A stretch of 64,000 nt of DNA from Chitinophaga nivalis (GTDB lineage: Bacteria; Bacteroidota; Bacteroidia; Chitinophagales; Chitinophagaceae), in the NCBI RefSeq assembly GCF_025989125.1, contig NZ_JAPDNR010000001.1, positions 7,676,087 through 7,740,086 of the forward strand, written 5' to 3'. The notes under the pieces were generated by a model. The model did no database searches. It was given only the letters and a program-made list of their open reading frames with translations, and had not been told where the DNA came from. Shown here piece after piece: positions 42,406 to 52,190 of this stretch. The number at the start of each line of letters is the position of its first letter. Positions within the stretch are counted from its first letter, which is position 1. The position numbers were made by a program, and so were the translations under genes.

Positions 42406-44946
42406 TTACGCGCCGATCACCGGATCACTGAAGCCTTCCTTACCCGTTTCTACACGGCCGGCATAGCGCTGCCGGAAGGATGCCTGTCCGGCTACCTGCA
42501 CCGCAAAGTCGTACCAGCCATGACTGGTAGCCAGGTCAATGATCAACGTTACGGTGCCATGTGCGGCTACTGTTTTTTTCCAGTTACCTTTTCCGTAAGC
42601 CATATCCGTTACCTGTATCACTACCGGCTGATTACTCTTGTTGATCAGCTGCAGGGCTACATTGCCGGTCAGTTTTTTACTGTGCAAGGCAGTAGGCTGA
42701 TAAGCGCATACTATTTCTACCTGCGGATCGTGTACATCACCGGCAAATTCCCGGAAAAATCCGTTGGGACCATATACGCACAGGTGGTAACGGTTATCAG
42801 CAAATGCCTGCAGCGGCCAGCTATCTTTCAGCTGATCACCGGCAGTAACGGCATAAGACCAGGTTCTCACGGCTTCCATCTTTCCGCTGTCGGCCTGTAC
42901 ATATTTACCAGGGGCATACACGTTAAAAGGAGCGCCCGCCGCCTGTTTTCCAAAAATAGTATTGGCGGCAGAAAAGCTGATATCAAAAGCCGTTTTATCT
43001 GCACGCAGTTTTCCGGAAGCATATAATTCGTAAGGTAGGGCGCAGGAAGCACGCTGTCCTTTTTCCTGCCGCGGCATCCATTCCGCGGTGGCCGGTGCGG
43101 TATTGATGGCCGTAATCTCAGCAGGCGTCAGTTTCTTGAAACCATCCGGCAACTTCTTAAACTTCGCATTGTATACACTTTCAATAAACGTATTTCGTTC
43201 CGGGAAAGGTACGGTGATCTTTTCTCCGTTAAACGGACGGAATACCGAAGTGAGATCCCCACAAACCGTACGGCGCCACGCAGAAATATTGGTTTCCTGA
43301 ATAGGTTTGCCGGTTTTGTGCTGCAGGAAACGCTCCATAAACTGCAGGATGGACGTATGGTCAAATACCTGTGAATTCACATATCCACCACGGCTCCAGG
43401 GAGAAGCGATGACCAGGGGTACCCGGTATCCCAGTCCCACCGGACTTTCCCGCACTTCTGTAGCACCTACGTGTTTTTTCGCCTGCTCCATGGCTTTGGT
43501 AACATATTCCACCCCTGTATCAATACCAGCAGACACTTTACCGGTACCCGGCTGATGAGGCGCTACAAAAGGAGGAACGTGATCAAAGTAACCGTCGTTC
43601 TCATCATAACAAAGGATAAAAATTGTCTTTTTCCATACCGCTTCTTCTTTCGTCAGAATATCCAGTACTTCAGATACATACCAGGCGCCATACCACGGCG
43701 CACCCGGATGATCAGAAAACTCACCCGGCGCCACCAGCCAGGAAACGGTGGGCAGCTGGCCGCTATGTACATCTTTGCGGAACTGATGCAGGATGTCTCC
43801 TTTAGGCACGTTCACCGTTCTGGCAGTAGCCCCGTCCTGGTATTGCAGGGTTTCCAGCTCATGATAATCCGGGTCGCCGATGTTGGTGGTAAATGCCTTC
43901 TGGTGCAACTGCTGTGCACGGGGTGATAATTTGGCAAAGTTGGCTGCCGTAAAGGTAGTGGCATCTTTTTGATGCTTCTCCAGTGCGGCTTTCTTTTTCT
44001 CCAGATCACGCTGCAGCTTCACGGCATCTTCACTACCCGGCGTAAGTGTTTTCAATTTATCTTCCAGTGCAAGAATAGCAGCAGTAAGCGCCGCTACCTG
44101 TCGTTGTAGATATTGTATATGTCCGGTGGCAAACCGCACATTGAAGGCGGCAAACCACTCTATCGGGTTATCGGTGAAGTTGGCCAGCATACCATCTTTT
44201 TCGCCTTCCAAACCGGCGGCACTGATTTCATTCTGGTATATTTTCCAGGAAACACCGTGGTCTTCGAGACGTTCCGGAAAGCTTACCCAGTGGGCTTCTG
44301 CACCGTAGTCCACATCATCGTTCCAGACGTTGGCCTTAGCCGCAGCCGTTTGTTCATCGCGTAGAGTACCTGTCCACAGATACAAGCGGTTAGGTGTTGT
44401 ACCTGTCAGGGAAGAACAGAAGTTCTGGTCGCACACCGTAAAGGCATCGGCCAGGGAATAATAAAACGGAATATCCTCCCGGTTGTAAAAGCCCATGGTG
44501 AGCGGCATCGGCGCCCATTCTTTGTTGCCGGATTGTTTCACCAGCAACCACTGATCGTATTTGCCGTTGTTGCGGGCATCTACCTGGTTGGTCCAGGAGT
44601 GCGGCAAGCTGCTCATCCAGGTGGCTTTGGTATCTTTTATATTCAGGCGGAAAGGGGCGTAGGTTTCACCCTGGCCGTTGCTTTGCAGCCATACCAGGTT
44701 ATTGTCGGGCAGGCGGATAGCCCGGGGATCATCATATCCGCGTACCCCTTTTAAGGTACCGTAACAATGGTCAAAAGAACGATTCTCCTGCATCAGGATC
44801 ACGATATGTTCCGCATCCAGGAAAGTAGATCCCGGCCGGGGATCTATTGCCAATGCCCGCTGAATAGAGCCGGGCAAGGCACTGAAAACACCGGCAGCGC
44901 CGGATAGCAGGGCTGCTTTCTTAATAAAATCTCTTCTGTTGTCCAT
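42406..44946 (-). CDS. TAT-exported phosphocholine-specific phospholipase C
   Basis: 846 residues. It begins with a twin-arginine signal (NRRDFIKKAALLSGAAGVFSAL). The phosphoesterase domain (about 40-590) includes HIVILMQENRSFDHCYG, the hallmark of bacterial non-haemolytic/haemolytic phospholipase C and acid phosphatase AcpA relatives, plus SCLTGTTPNR-like CSSLTGTTPNRLYLW and YDENDGYFDHVPPF near the metal site. Two beta-sandwich C-terminal domains (DUF756-type, about 640-835) complete the usual architecture. It hydrolyses phospholipid head groups outside the inner membrane. Length matches the family and no damage is seen. Confidence 0.93.
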   Translation of the reverse strand: MDNRRDFIKKAALLSGAAGVFSALPGSIQRALAIDPRPGSTFLDAEHIVILMQENRSFDHCYGTLKGVRGYDDPRAIRLPDNNLVWLQSNGQGETYAPFRLNIKDTKATWMSSLPHSWTNQVDARNNGKYDQWLLVKQSGNKEWAPMPLTMGFYNREDIPFYYSLADAFTVCDQNFCSSLTGTTPNRLYLWTGTLRDEQTAAAKANVWNDDVDYGAEAHWVSFPERLEDHGVSWKIYQNEISAAGLEGEKDGMLANFTDNPIEWFAAFNVRFATGHIQYLQRQVAALTAAILALEDKLKTLTPGSEDAVKLQRDLEKKKAALEKHQKDATTFTAANFAKLSPRAQQLHQKAFTTNIGDPDYHELETLQYQDGATARTVNVPKGDILHQFRKDVHSGQLPTVSWLVAPGEFSDHPGAPWYGAWYVSEVLDILTKEEAVWKKTIFILCYDENDGYFDHVPPFVAPHQPGTGKVSAGIDTGVEYVTKAMEQAKKHVGATEVRESPVGLGYRVPLVIASPWSRGGYVNSQVFDHTSILQFMERFLQHKTGKPIQETNISAWRRTVCGDLTSVFRPFNGEKITVPFPERNTFIESVYNAKFKKLPDGFKKLTPAEITAINTAPATAEWMPRQEKGQRASCALPYELYASGKLRADKTAFDISFSAANTIFGKQAAGAPFNVYAPGKYVQADSGKMEAVRTWSYAVTAGDQLKDSWPLQAFADNRYHLCVYGPNGFFREFAGDVHDPQVEIVCAYQPTALHSKKLTGNVALQLINKSNQPVVIQVTDMAYGKGNWKKTVAAHGTVTLIIDLATSHGWYDFAVQVAGQASFRQRYAGRVETGKEGFSDPVIGA

Positions 44947-45125
44947 CGTCTTTTTATTTTTTCATGTTCGCGCTGCACCCTGGTATAACAGGGTATTGCC
45001 AAAAGGCGGTTCAAAATAATAAAAACTATGGTGGTGTGCAATTAAACACAAGAGATCCATGTATTATCTGATTGTTATGCCCGCAGTGGGCATCCTGTAC
45101 ATGGCGGGAAAGGGGGTATAAAAGC

Positions 45126-45190
45126 GGTAATCCTGCAGACGGGGCATGCTGCCTGTATGCAACAAATATACCCTTCTCTGCAGGATTACC
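45126..45190 (-). terminator. Long inverted repeat after the small lipoprotein gene
   Basis: Perfect 14-bp arms GGTAATCCTGCAGA (45126-45139) and TCTGCAGGATTACC (45177-45190) around a 37-base loop. Downstream on the minus strand is GCTTTTATA, a weak T-run. It lies 33 bases after the lipoprotein stop and fits a terminator. Confidence 0.6.
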
Positions 45191-45222
45191 TGTATATGAA
45201 GTAAATGGTAAAGCGCGATGCC

Positions 45223-45636
45223 TTATACCCGTTCAGATGGAATAATCACCACCTTAAATCTTACTTTACCGGGAGGACGCAAAGTAGGCGCACCGTTCAC
45301 ACCTTTCACTTCAATCGATACCCTTCCGTTATTATGCAGTACGCTGTAGGCCTGATTCTCATAAACCTCCGGTAACATCTCAAATGTGCTGGACAATACT
45401 CCGCTATTGTTATAACGGGCCATGGAAACAATAACACCATCGGATTGATTGGTATTACTATTCAGTGGTGGTATATCGAAATCTACCACAAACGTGGAGC
45501 CCACCTGTTCCCAGGCAGATGATGCCACATCATAGCTGATGGTTTGATTGGGGATCACCACTTCATTCGTGGTTTTCGTACAGCCTACAAAAAGAAAGCC
45601 CAGTAACAGGAACGGCAGGTATAACCATGTTTTCAT
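45223..45636 (-). CDS. Small lipoprotein of unknown function
   Basis: 138 residues counted from the ATG giving MKTWLYLPFLLLGFLFVGCTK; the frame is open for 42 further codons upstream but that stretch would bury the signal peptide. The lipobox is FLFVGCTK. The mature part looks like a single beta-sandwich domain (ISYDVASSAWEQVG, VSIEVKGVNGAP, KVRFKVVIIP). No family was recognised. Monocistronic, divergent from the AraC-type regulator gene. Confidence 0.65.
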   Translation of the reverse strand: MKTWLYLPFLLLGFLFVGCTKTTNEVVIPNQTISYDVASSAWEQVGSTFVVDFDIPPLNSNTNQSDGVIVSMARYNNSGVLSSTFEMLPEVYENQAYSVLHNNGRVSIEVKGVNGAPTLRPPGKVRFKVVIIPSERV

Positions 45637-45923
45637 ATAAAATACGTTTTGAAATGCAAGCCAAATACAATGCCATAAATTGGCAAATTGTTCGACCAAT
45701 GCCGGGTAAATAAATATGAATGTGAAAAAATTATTTAAGCAACTTAGAATCAGCGGTATCATTGATGCTACAGCCGGCCTTCACAGCCTGTTTACAGCGT
45801 TACCCTATTTCTATTGCCACCAACTGTTTCCTATAACAAGGTGGATGCCTATTATGTTTGCTGCCAGCAGCATAAGGCAATTTTTTTTCAAAACAGATAG
45901 CTGTTAATTTGTATTTTCATGGG

Positions 45924-46796
45924 ATGTTATATCGTTTTCCAAAAGCATTTGAAGGGGTTTCTTCCATCAAATTAAAACATGCCGGCAATTCAGTGGTGGT
46001 GTGGTTTAGACTACTGGACCGGCAGGAAAAAGCCGAAGGTTTTCTCACCGAAAATACCCTGGTATTTGTGATCCGGGGTACCAAACAAATTCACCTGCAC
46101 GACCGGCAGCTGACAGCCAACGCCGGAGACCTGATCCTCCTGAAAAGAGGCACCTATTTCATGTCGGCCTTCATGACCGGTGAAACCGATTACCAGGCGC
46201 TCATGGTATGTGCAGATGATGCCCTGCTCCGTTCCTTTCTGCAGGATGATGCAGGCATCACCAACATTACCCCCGTACCGCATCAGGCACCCATGGTTGT
46301 ACCCTGTACAGCAGCCGTCCTGCAGGTACGCGATACCATGATCAGTTATCTCGAACATCCGCATAGTAATACTACCAAACTGCTCGAATTAAAAATACGG
46401 GAAGTATTATTGTTACTATTATCCGGTTCCTACCAGCAACCGATCCTCTCCTTTCTTTACCACATGTTCGACAGCAGTGCCGAAAGTATCGTATTAACGA
46501 TCAAATCCCACCTGCTGAAACCTATTACCCTGGAAGAATATGCCAAAATGTGCGGACTGAGTTTATCTGCCTTTAAACGTGAATTTTCCCGGCTGTATAA
46601 TGCGCCCCCGAAAAAATGGATCAATGAAGAACGATTGAAACATGCGCATTACCTGCTGCAACACACACCGCTGAATGTAAATGAGATTGCCGACGAATGC
46701 GGCTTTGAACACGTATCCTATTTCATCAAACAATATAAAGCCCAATACGGCACTACGCCTAAAAACGCACAACGAACCAAAACTGCTATTTATTGA
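45924..46796 (+). CDS. AraC-family transcriptional regulator
   Basis: 290 residues from the ATG at 45924; the upstream extension begins with a TTG inside a likely -7 box (TTAATTTG) and is not used. The N-terminal cupin-like sensor (about 25-120) contains TLVFVIRGTKQIHL. The C-terminal part holds two helix-turn-helix motifs: TLEEYAKMCGLSLSAFKREFSRLY and LNVNEIADECGFEHVSYFIKQYKAQYGTTP. It probably controls the secreted beta-propeller gene that starts 63 bases downstream or the divergent lipoprotein (inference). The effector is unknown. Confidence 0.92.
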   Translation: MLYRFPKAFEGVSSIKLKHAGNSVVVWFRLLDRQEKAEGFLTENTLVFVIRGTKQIHLHDRQLTANAGDLILLKRGTYFMSAFMTGETDYQALMVCADDALLRSFLQDDAGITNITPVPHQAPMVVPCTAAVLQVRDTMISYLEHPHSNTTKLLELKIREVLLLLLSGSYQQPILSFLYHMFDSSAESIVLTIKSHLLKPITLEEYAKMCGLSLSAFKREFSRLYNAPPKKWINEERLKHAHYLLQHTPLNVNEIADECGFEHVSYFIKQYKAQYGTTPKNAQRTKTAIY

Positions 46797-46859
46797 ACGG
46801 ATTTTGCTATCCCGCAGGAGCCGTCGCCAGCTACCTTTATATCATAAAATAATGACACT

Positions 46860-47735
46860 ATGAAACAGTTCATCAAAATCCTGTTATGCGCCCTTTTCCT
46901 GTTGAATGCCTGCTACACGTTTGCACAGCAACCACTTAACCGCACCGCTTTTCTCCATGCCCCGGAAAGTATTGTGGAATCGGGTCGCCACTATTATATT
47001 TCAGACCTGGGTGCTGGCGGAAATCCCACCAAAAAAGACACCAATGGCATTATCTGGCAAATGGATAAGAAAGGTAATGGCACCGTTTTCGTGCAGGGGC
47101 TGGATGCGCCGAAAGGCCTGCTGATACACGGCCAGCAATTGTTTGTAACAGATATTGATCAGGTAAAAAGCTTCCCGCTGGCGGGTAAACAACCCGGCTA
47201 CCGCATCGATCTTTCCCAGTACAGCCATTTCCTGAATGACATTGCACGTATCGATGATTCCACCCTGGCCATTTCCGCTACCGATGTACATAAAATCATC
47301 CTGGTTCATCTGGGTAAACATCCACGTGCGGAAGTATTACCATTAAATCAACCTATCACCGGCGCCAATGGCTTAATCTATGATCCGGCTCATAAACGGC
47401 TGTATGCATGTGGCTTTGGCAACCTGGAACAACCAGACGGAGAGATAGGTTATATTGATATGCAGGCCACTGAAAAAGTATTTACACCGGTTACCAGCCG
47501 TCGGGGGCATTATGATGGGATTGCTCTCGTAGATGGCTATACGAAATTACTGGTATCTGACTGGGTGGCTTTTGAAAAGAAAGGCGTCCTCCTGTCCATC
47601 GATCCCGGTACCGGTACCACAACAACGATCAACAAGGCGCCTATTGCAGGTCCGGCGGATTTCATGGTAGATCATGCCGGCAACATCATTACCCCTGCGA
47701 TGATGGAAGGAAACATCCTGAAATTTGTAAAATAA
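46860..47735 (+). CDS. Secreted SMP-30/NHL-like beta-propeller protein
   Basis: 291 residues with a signal peptide (MKQFIKILLCALFLLNACYTFAQ). The mature sequence shows propeller blades: PESIVESGRHYYISDLGAG, GIIWQMDKKGNGTVFVQGLDAPKGLLI, QLFVTDIDQV, ANGLIYDPAHKRLYACGFG and ADFMVDHAGNIITPAMMEGN. This is the SMP-30/gluconolactonase/LRE-like superfamily, whose members bind a divalent metal and hydrolyse lactones or simply bind ligands. The signal cleavage region ends in Ala-Gln, and a Cys just before is not in a good lipobox. It is likely co-transcribed with the AraC regulator. Confidence 0.85.
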   Translation: MKQFIKILLCALFLLNACYTFAQQPLNRTAFLHAPESIVESGRHYYISDLGAGGNPTKKDTNGIIWQMDKKGNGTVFVQGLDAPKGLLIHGQQLFVTDIDQVKSFPLAGKQPGYRIDLSQYSHFLNDIARIDDSTLAISATDVHKIILVHLGKHPRAEVLPLNQPITGANGLIYDPAHKRLYACGFGNLEQPDGEIGYIDMQATEKVFTPVTSRRGHYDGIALVDGYTKLLVSDWVAFEKKGVLLSIDPGTGTTTTINKAPIAGPADFMVDHAGNIITPAMMEGNILKFVK

Positions 47736-47756
47736 AATACGAAGATTATACTGACT

Positions 47757-47817
47757 ACGAATGACGCAGCAGGCTTACGCAACCATCTGTTGCGGCAACC
47801 TGCTGCGTCATTCGTAA
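47757..47817. terminator. Bidirectional terminator with 18-bp arms
   Basis: Bases 47757-47774 and 47800-47817 are perfectly complementary, and inside the loop a second small hairpin (GCAAC/GTTGC) is nested. It sits between the convergent stop codons of the propeller gene (47735) and the repeat protein (47836). Confidence 0.8.
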
Positions 47818-47835
47818 CTTGTCCGGATGCCGGTC

Positions 47836-48969
47836 CTAAAACAGTTTCACCTGTACGCCACCGGTAGCACCGATGAACACACCCTGAAAATTATTGTTAT
47901 CTCTTATCCTGGACCACATGAAGTTATTGTTCAGTCCTGCACCAAGCCCCTCAGAATAAAACACATAGTTGATGGTAGGACCTGCAAATACTTCTATCCT
48001 GTTACCAAAACGATAGGCAGGGAACACTCCTAAAGTAGAACGACCATAATATCCTTTTTTGAATTTAGTCAGGGTGGTATGTGTAGCTTCCACGTTTAAA
48101 CGAAAGTGTGACAGTAACGGGATATGCGCTCCTATACCAGCCTGCAAGGCATACAGTGCGTCGCTGTTCTTCCAGTTGTAACCTACCCCCAGTATACCAT
48201 AGAGATAACGGCCACCTGTTTTAAAAGCTGCAATCGTAGTAGCACTTTCGTCTATGCTCGCGCTGATCTGCTTTTCACCACGCTTATTAATATTCACAAT
48301 TCCTAACTGTACATCTGCACTGTCGGCGATGTTAATAAATCCAATCTGTACGTGTTTTACTTTTTTAGCGACGTTAATAAAACCAGCTATCTGGGTATTG
48401 GCGGAAGATGCAACGTTTATAAAACCGGCAATCTGAACATTTGCGTTTTTGGCAGTATTGATAAACCCACCGATCTGAATAGCGGAATCACCGGCATGGT
48501 TCATGAATCCGGCTAGTTGCAGGCCCGTGGCATCTTTGGTGGCTACATTTATAAAGCCTGCCGACTGCAGCCCCTGAAAGCTACCTGCATAGTTGGCGAT
48601 ACCTGCAAACTGTACGCCACTACCTTTATGTATAGTATGATTAAGTATGCCGGCTACCTGTACACTCTTGTAAGTATTACCGGTATGATTGGAGATACCT
48701 GCCAGCTGAAAACCGGTAGCGCTATCTCTGATAACATTGGAAATACCGGCAATAGCAGCTCCGGTTTCTGCTTTGGAAAGTCCGGCCAATGCATGAAAAG
48801 AAAAACGATTGGTATACTTAGCTGCATCTTTACCGTTGGAGCTGATAGGATATATAAATCCCAGGTGTGCCGGGCTAACAGGGCCGGTTTGTGCGAAAGT
48901 CCCGACAGTGGCTGAAAAGATGGCAATCAGGGATAAAATGAGTTTGTGACGTAAGGAATATGTATTCAT
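47836..48969 (-). CDS. GVQIAG-repeat surface protein (LA_2272-like), short form
   Basis: 377 residues: signal peptide (ending TVGTFAQ), then from about residue 70 to 230 eleven tandem units of 13-16 residues with consensus G-x-Q-h-A-G-h-x-N (GFQLAGISNHTGNTYK, GVQFAGIANYAGSF, NTQIAGFINVAKK). A C-terminal beta-strand region (about 235-377) looks like an outer-membrane segment and ends VQVKLF. The repeat resembles the LA_2272-type surface repeat family. The regular hydrophobic spacing suggests a beta-solenoid or stacked strands. It follows the longer repeat protein after 78 bases on the same strand and is likely under the same sigma/FecR control. Confidence 0.8.
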   Translation of the reverse strand: MNTYSLRHKLILSLIAIFSATVGTFAQTGPVSPAHLGFIYPISSNGKDAAKYTNRFSFHALAGLSKAETGAAIAGISNVIRDSATGFQLAGISNHTGNTYKSVQVAGILNHTIHKGSGVQFAGIANYAGSFQGLQSAGFINVATKDATGLQLAGFMNHAGDSAIQIGGFINTAKNANVQIAGFINVASSANTQIAGFINVAKKVKHVQIGFINIADSADVQLGIVNINKRGEKQISASIDESATTIAAFKTGGRYLYGILGVGYNWKNSDALYALQAGIGAHIPLLSHFRLNVEATHTTLTKFKKGYYGRSTLGVFPAYRFGNRIEVFAGPTINYVFYSEGLGAGLNNNFMWSRIRDNNNFQGVFIGATGGVQVKLF

Positions 48970-49047
48970 ATTAGTGTTTGTTATGCGTATAGAATAACGA
49001 CACCTAATGAAATATTTACCCCTATTGTAAAATTAAAAATGCTATCA

Positions 49048-51183
49048 TCAGAATAAACTGATACCCGCCTGCCATCCGAACCAACTGGAAGCATCATCGT
49101 CCCATTTAAAGGATGAATAAGGCTTTCCGGGCACACGTACCTGCAGGCCCGGCACATCGGAAATATCACCGTGTACATTAATAACCAATGACGGACCAGC
49201 AAATACCGTTACCCATTTAGCCAGACGTAGTTGTAAAGATGATTGGAACCGATATAATTGTGTATCATATTTCCAGTTGCTCCAGAAAACATTTTGTCCG
49301 GTTACTTCTGCTGCAATGGATAGTTTTTCATTCAAGGTAAATACATGTCCCATACCATAACCAAAAGAGATAGCTTTTCTGCTTTCATCAGGATTAAAGC
49401 CCAACAACAGCATGCTATACAATTTTTTGGTACCGCTTTTTACGGCTACGTTAAATGGTAATACTTCTGTACTGTACAAGGAAGTTTTAAAGTATCCCTT
49501 ACGTACAATGTTCAGCAATCCAAGGCTATACCCCGTGGAGGTATCCGCAATATTCACGAGACCAATCTGGAAGCCTTTCATACAACGGGCATAGTTGAGT
49601 ATTCCTCCTACCTGCAATCCCTGCAAAGTATCTTTGCTGTAGTTGAGGGCGGACGATACCTGTAACCCGCGCACATTTCCTTTTACAAAGTTGGTTACAC
49701 CGGCCACCTGTATACCGGACTGATTACCCAGCGTAATATTTCCACCACCCGTCGTTTGGAGCCCTTTCATTCCACCATTGATATGCAGGAAGGAACTTAT
49801 CTGCGCGCCGTTCCCGGTTCCTTTGGTGATGCTGCCTACCGGTGAAACCATCACTCCATACTGATCTTTCCCGATGTAGTTCACGCCACCGGAAATAACC
49901 CAGCCATTAGCATTGCCTTCTATGATACCCGCCAGCAAGTCAAACTGTACCCCTTTCAGATTTCCCTTAATGGTGCTGATACCGCCGGAGAGCTGCACGC
50001 CGCCCATATTACCACCCACGTGATTCCATAAGCTTCCAAACTGTACGCCTTCCATATTTTTTTTGGCATAGGCTGCGGCGCCGCTTATCTGCCAGCCATT
50101 GGCATTACCTTCTGTTACTACCAGCAGCCCTGCCAGCTGTACGCCGGTCATATTCTGCTGTACGGTCTCCAGCGCACCGGCAATCTGCACCCCCCGCTGG
50201 TTCCCCCGGGTAATATTACTTACGCCGGCGATCTGCACACCAAACATGGAATCGAGTACATTATTGTGGAATCCCGCGATCTGTACCCCTTTGGTTTTTC
50301 CGCCCACCATATTCAACAAACCGGCGATCTGCAGGTAGCGCATATCCTTCTTCACAATATTAAAAGCGCCTGCAATCTCTACCCCATCTACACCGGCGGC
50401 ATATCCGCCCAGAATATTAAATGAAAACTTATTCACTACCTGTGCCCCCATTCGTCCGTGTGTACCCAGGCCTGGCGCCAGTGATAACTGGTAGGGTTTA
50501 TCGGCCAGAAAACCACCGATGTTCAAACTCTGCATCCGTTGCCGGGAAGAAAGCATCATACGGCCCAACCAGGTTTTTTCCACCTGATGACTGGTTACTT
50601 CTACTATCTTGAGCTGATAGGTAGCCGGTCGTATACTTACCTGTACATCCTGATCATGGTTGGCAGGAATCAACAAAGTAGTATCGGTATACAGATCTTT
50701 ACTAATGCTGATGGCTGCGGTGGGACTTTTATCCCGTAACCGCAGCCTGAAGTAGCCATCGTTGTTCGTTAAAGTTGAAATGAGTTGCTGTCGTTCATAC
50801 ACACTCACATTCGGTAATCGTTGTCCTGTGCGGACATCCATGACGACGCCGCTCACCTGGAAATAAGATTGCCCGGCTTTTTTCAACAGAATGATATAGT
50901 TGCCGGATTCTTTATACTGATAATCACCATTGAATAAAACGTCCAGTACCTGTCGCACGGTCTTCTGCCGGGCATTGACAGTCACGATGCTATCCTGTGG
51001 CAGAATGGTGCTGATGTAGGAAAAGTAAAAGTTGCCCTGCCGGCTGATTAATTTTAATACCTCGGAAAGTGGCCGCTGCTTTACTTCTACAGTGACAGTT
51101 TTATTTAAAAGACTTTGGGCGGTGACATTCAGGGAAAAAATACCTATGGCCAGCAAAGTCAGGAATAATCTGGATAACGACAT
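49048..51183 (-). CDS. STN-domain GVQIAG-repeat surface protein (LA_2272-like), long form
   Basis: 711 residues. The order is signal peptide (1-22), STN domain (about 28-105, TVTVEVKQRPLSEVLKLISRQ), carboxypeptidase-regulatory-like domain (about 106-185), a short linker, about 19 tandem 16-residue repeats (267-565; examples GVQIAGVSNITRGNQR and GVQLAGLLVVTEGNAN) and a C-terminal beta-strand region (566-711). There is no TonB plug and no SusC barrel motif. STN domains normally contact FecR; the FecR gene ends 17 bases upstream and a sigma gene precedes that. The protein therefore looks like a FecR-coupled sensor whose outer part is a repeat solenoid instead of a transporter. Repeat boundaries are clear; ligand and topology are unknown. 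Confidence 0.82.
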   Translation of the reverse strand: MSLSRLFLTLLAIGIFSLNVTAQSLLNKTVTVEVKQRPLSEVLKLISRQGNFYFSYISTILPQDSIVTVNARQKTVRQVLDVLFNGDYQYKESGNYIILLKKAGQSYFQVSGVVMDVRTGQRLPNVSVYERQQLISTLTNNDGYFRLRLRDKSPTAAISISKDLYTDTTLLIPANHDQDVQVSIRPATYQLKIVEVTSHQVEKTWLGRMMLSSRQRMQSLNIGGFLADKPYQLSLAPGLGTHGRMGAQVVNKFSFNILGGYAAGVDGVEIAGAFNIVKKDMRYLQIAGLLNMVGGKTKGVQIAGFHNNVLDSMFGVQIAGVSNITRGNQRGVQIAGALETVQQNMTGVQLAGLLVVTEGNANGWQISGAAAYAKKNMEGVQFGSLWNHVGGNMGGVQLSGGISTIKGNLKGVQFDLLAGIIEGNANGWVISGGVNYIGKDQYGVMVSPVGSITKGTGNGAQISSFLHINGGMKGLQTTGGGNITLGNQSGIQVAGVTNFVKGNVRGLQVSSALNYSKDTLQGLQVGGILNYARCMKGFQIGLVNIADTSTGYSLGLLNIVRKGYFKTSLYSTEVLPFNVAVKSGTKKLYSMLLLGFNPDESRKAISFGYGMGHVFTLNEKLSIAAEVTGQNVFWSNWKYDTQLYRFQSSLQLRLAKWVTVFAGPSLVINVHGDISDVPGLQVRVPGKPYSSFKWDDDASSWFGWQAGISLF

Positions 51184-51199
51184 AATAGTACAAACGGTA

Positions 51200-52180
51200 T
51201 TATTTCAAAATTATTTGAGCGCCGTTACGCTCTATGGCAATATCGTAAGTAAGGCTGATTACCTTCAGCGTCGCGTCCAGTGAATCGTTGGTAAAGGTAG
51301 TATTAATAGGTATGTTACGTTTACTTTCGTTGGCGATAACGATATTAACCCCATATGCTTCATTCAGGATGTTCACCAGTTTCCATAACGGTGTATTGTT
51401 ACAGTTGAAGGTACGGGTGCGATAGTAGTTATACAGTTCATCTGTATTATCCAGCTTTTCAGGCGCTGCTGCATCGGCTGCCACAATCGCTTTTTCGTGT
51501 TGTTTCAACTGGATGCTGTTATTGTTTTTAGACACCTCCACAGCACCTGTTTCCACTATTACTTCTGTTTTGCCGGCGCTGCTTTTCACATTGAAGGAGG
51601 TACCCAATACCCGCACCTCTACATCATTTACTTTAATGACGAAAGGTTTACCCGGATCCTGTGCTACGTTGAAAAAGGCTTCTCCTTCCAGCTCCACATG
51701 TCGTTCTTTTTTGAAAGAGCGGGAGAAAGTAATGGAAGATTGCCGGTTTAACACCACCTGGGAACCATCCGGTAAGGTTTCTTCCTTGACATTTCCGGCA
51801 GACTGCACCACCAGGGGAGCTGACTGGGTAGAGATGTACCAGAATCCGGCCGCCCCCAGCAATACGATGAGTACTGCTGCCATGCGTAACAGTGGCCGGT
51901 AGGAAAAGGTATCTATTTTCACAACCCGGGTGGGTGTGGTATTTTCATTGGTGCCTACCCGCTGCTGGAAACGTTGCCAGGCTGCATTTTCATCTACAGT
52001 TGTCACTGCAGCCAGTTTTCTGCTTTCCTCCCAGATAAGGCGGAAATGATCAAAATAACGCTGATGCTCCTTGTCTGCAGTCAGCCATTGCGCCACTTCT
52101 TCCTTTTCACCGGGCGTAGTAATATCCAGGAGATATTTTACCAGTAAATCGTCTGCTATATGTTCCTTATTATTTTTCAC
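51200..52180 (-). CDS. FecR-type anti-sigma factor
   Basis: 326 residues: cytoplasmic N-terminus (about 1-95, HIADDLLVKYLLDITTPGEKEEV), one transmembrane helix (about 98-116, LLRMAAVLIVLLGAAGFWYI), FecR domain (about 125-215, KEETLPDGSQVVLNRQSSITF and GEAFFNVAQDPGKPFVI) and DUF4974 (about 255-325, NNTPLWKLVNILNEAYGVNIVI). The sigma gene lies 10 bases upstream and the STN-repeat protein gene 16 bases downstream, so the three form one signalling operon. It should hold the sigma factor until the STN domain reports a surface event. Confidence 0.94.
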   Translation of the reverse strand: MKNNKEHIADDLLVKYLLDITTPGEKEEVAQWLTADKEHQRYFDHFRLIWEESRKLAAVTTVDENAAWQRFQQRVGTNENTTPTRVVKIDTFSYRPLLRMAAVLIVLLGAAGFWYISTQSAPLVVQSAGNVKEETLPDGSQVVLNRQSSITFSRSFKKERHVELEGEAFFNVAQDPGKPFVIKVNDVEVRVLGTSFNVKSSAGKTEVIVETGAVEVSKNNNSIQLKQHEKAIVAADAAAPEKLDNTDELYNYYRTRTFNCNNTPLWKLVNILNEAYGVNIVIANESKRNIPINTTFTNDSLDATLKVISLTYDIAIERNGAQIILK

Positions 52181-52190
52181 TTGTGCGCGT

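Noticed and set aside
42225..42431. 68-codon plus-strand frame between the transpeptidase and phospholipase genes
   Set aside because: It runs through the phospholipase terminator hairpin and into the end of that gene; there is no coding character.
49300..50400. Periodic 48-bp pattern as a DNA tandem repeat, and plus-strand frames with repeated Ala-Ile-Cys-Thr-Pro
   Set aside because: The period comes from the 16-residue protein repeat on the minus strand; the plus-strand frames are its antisense.
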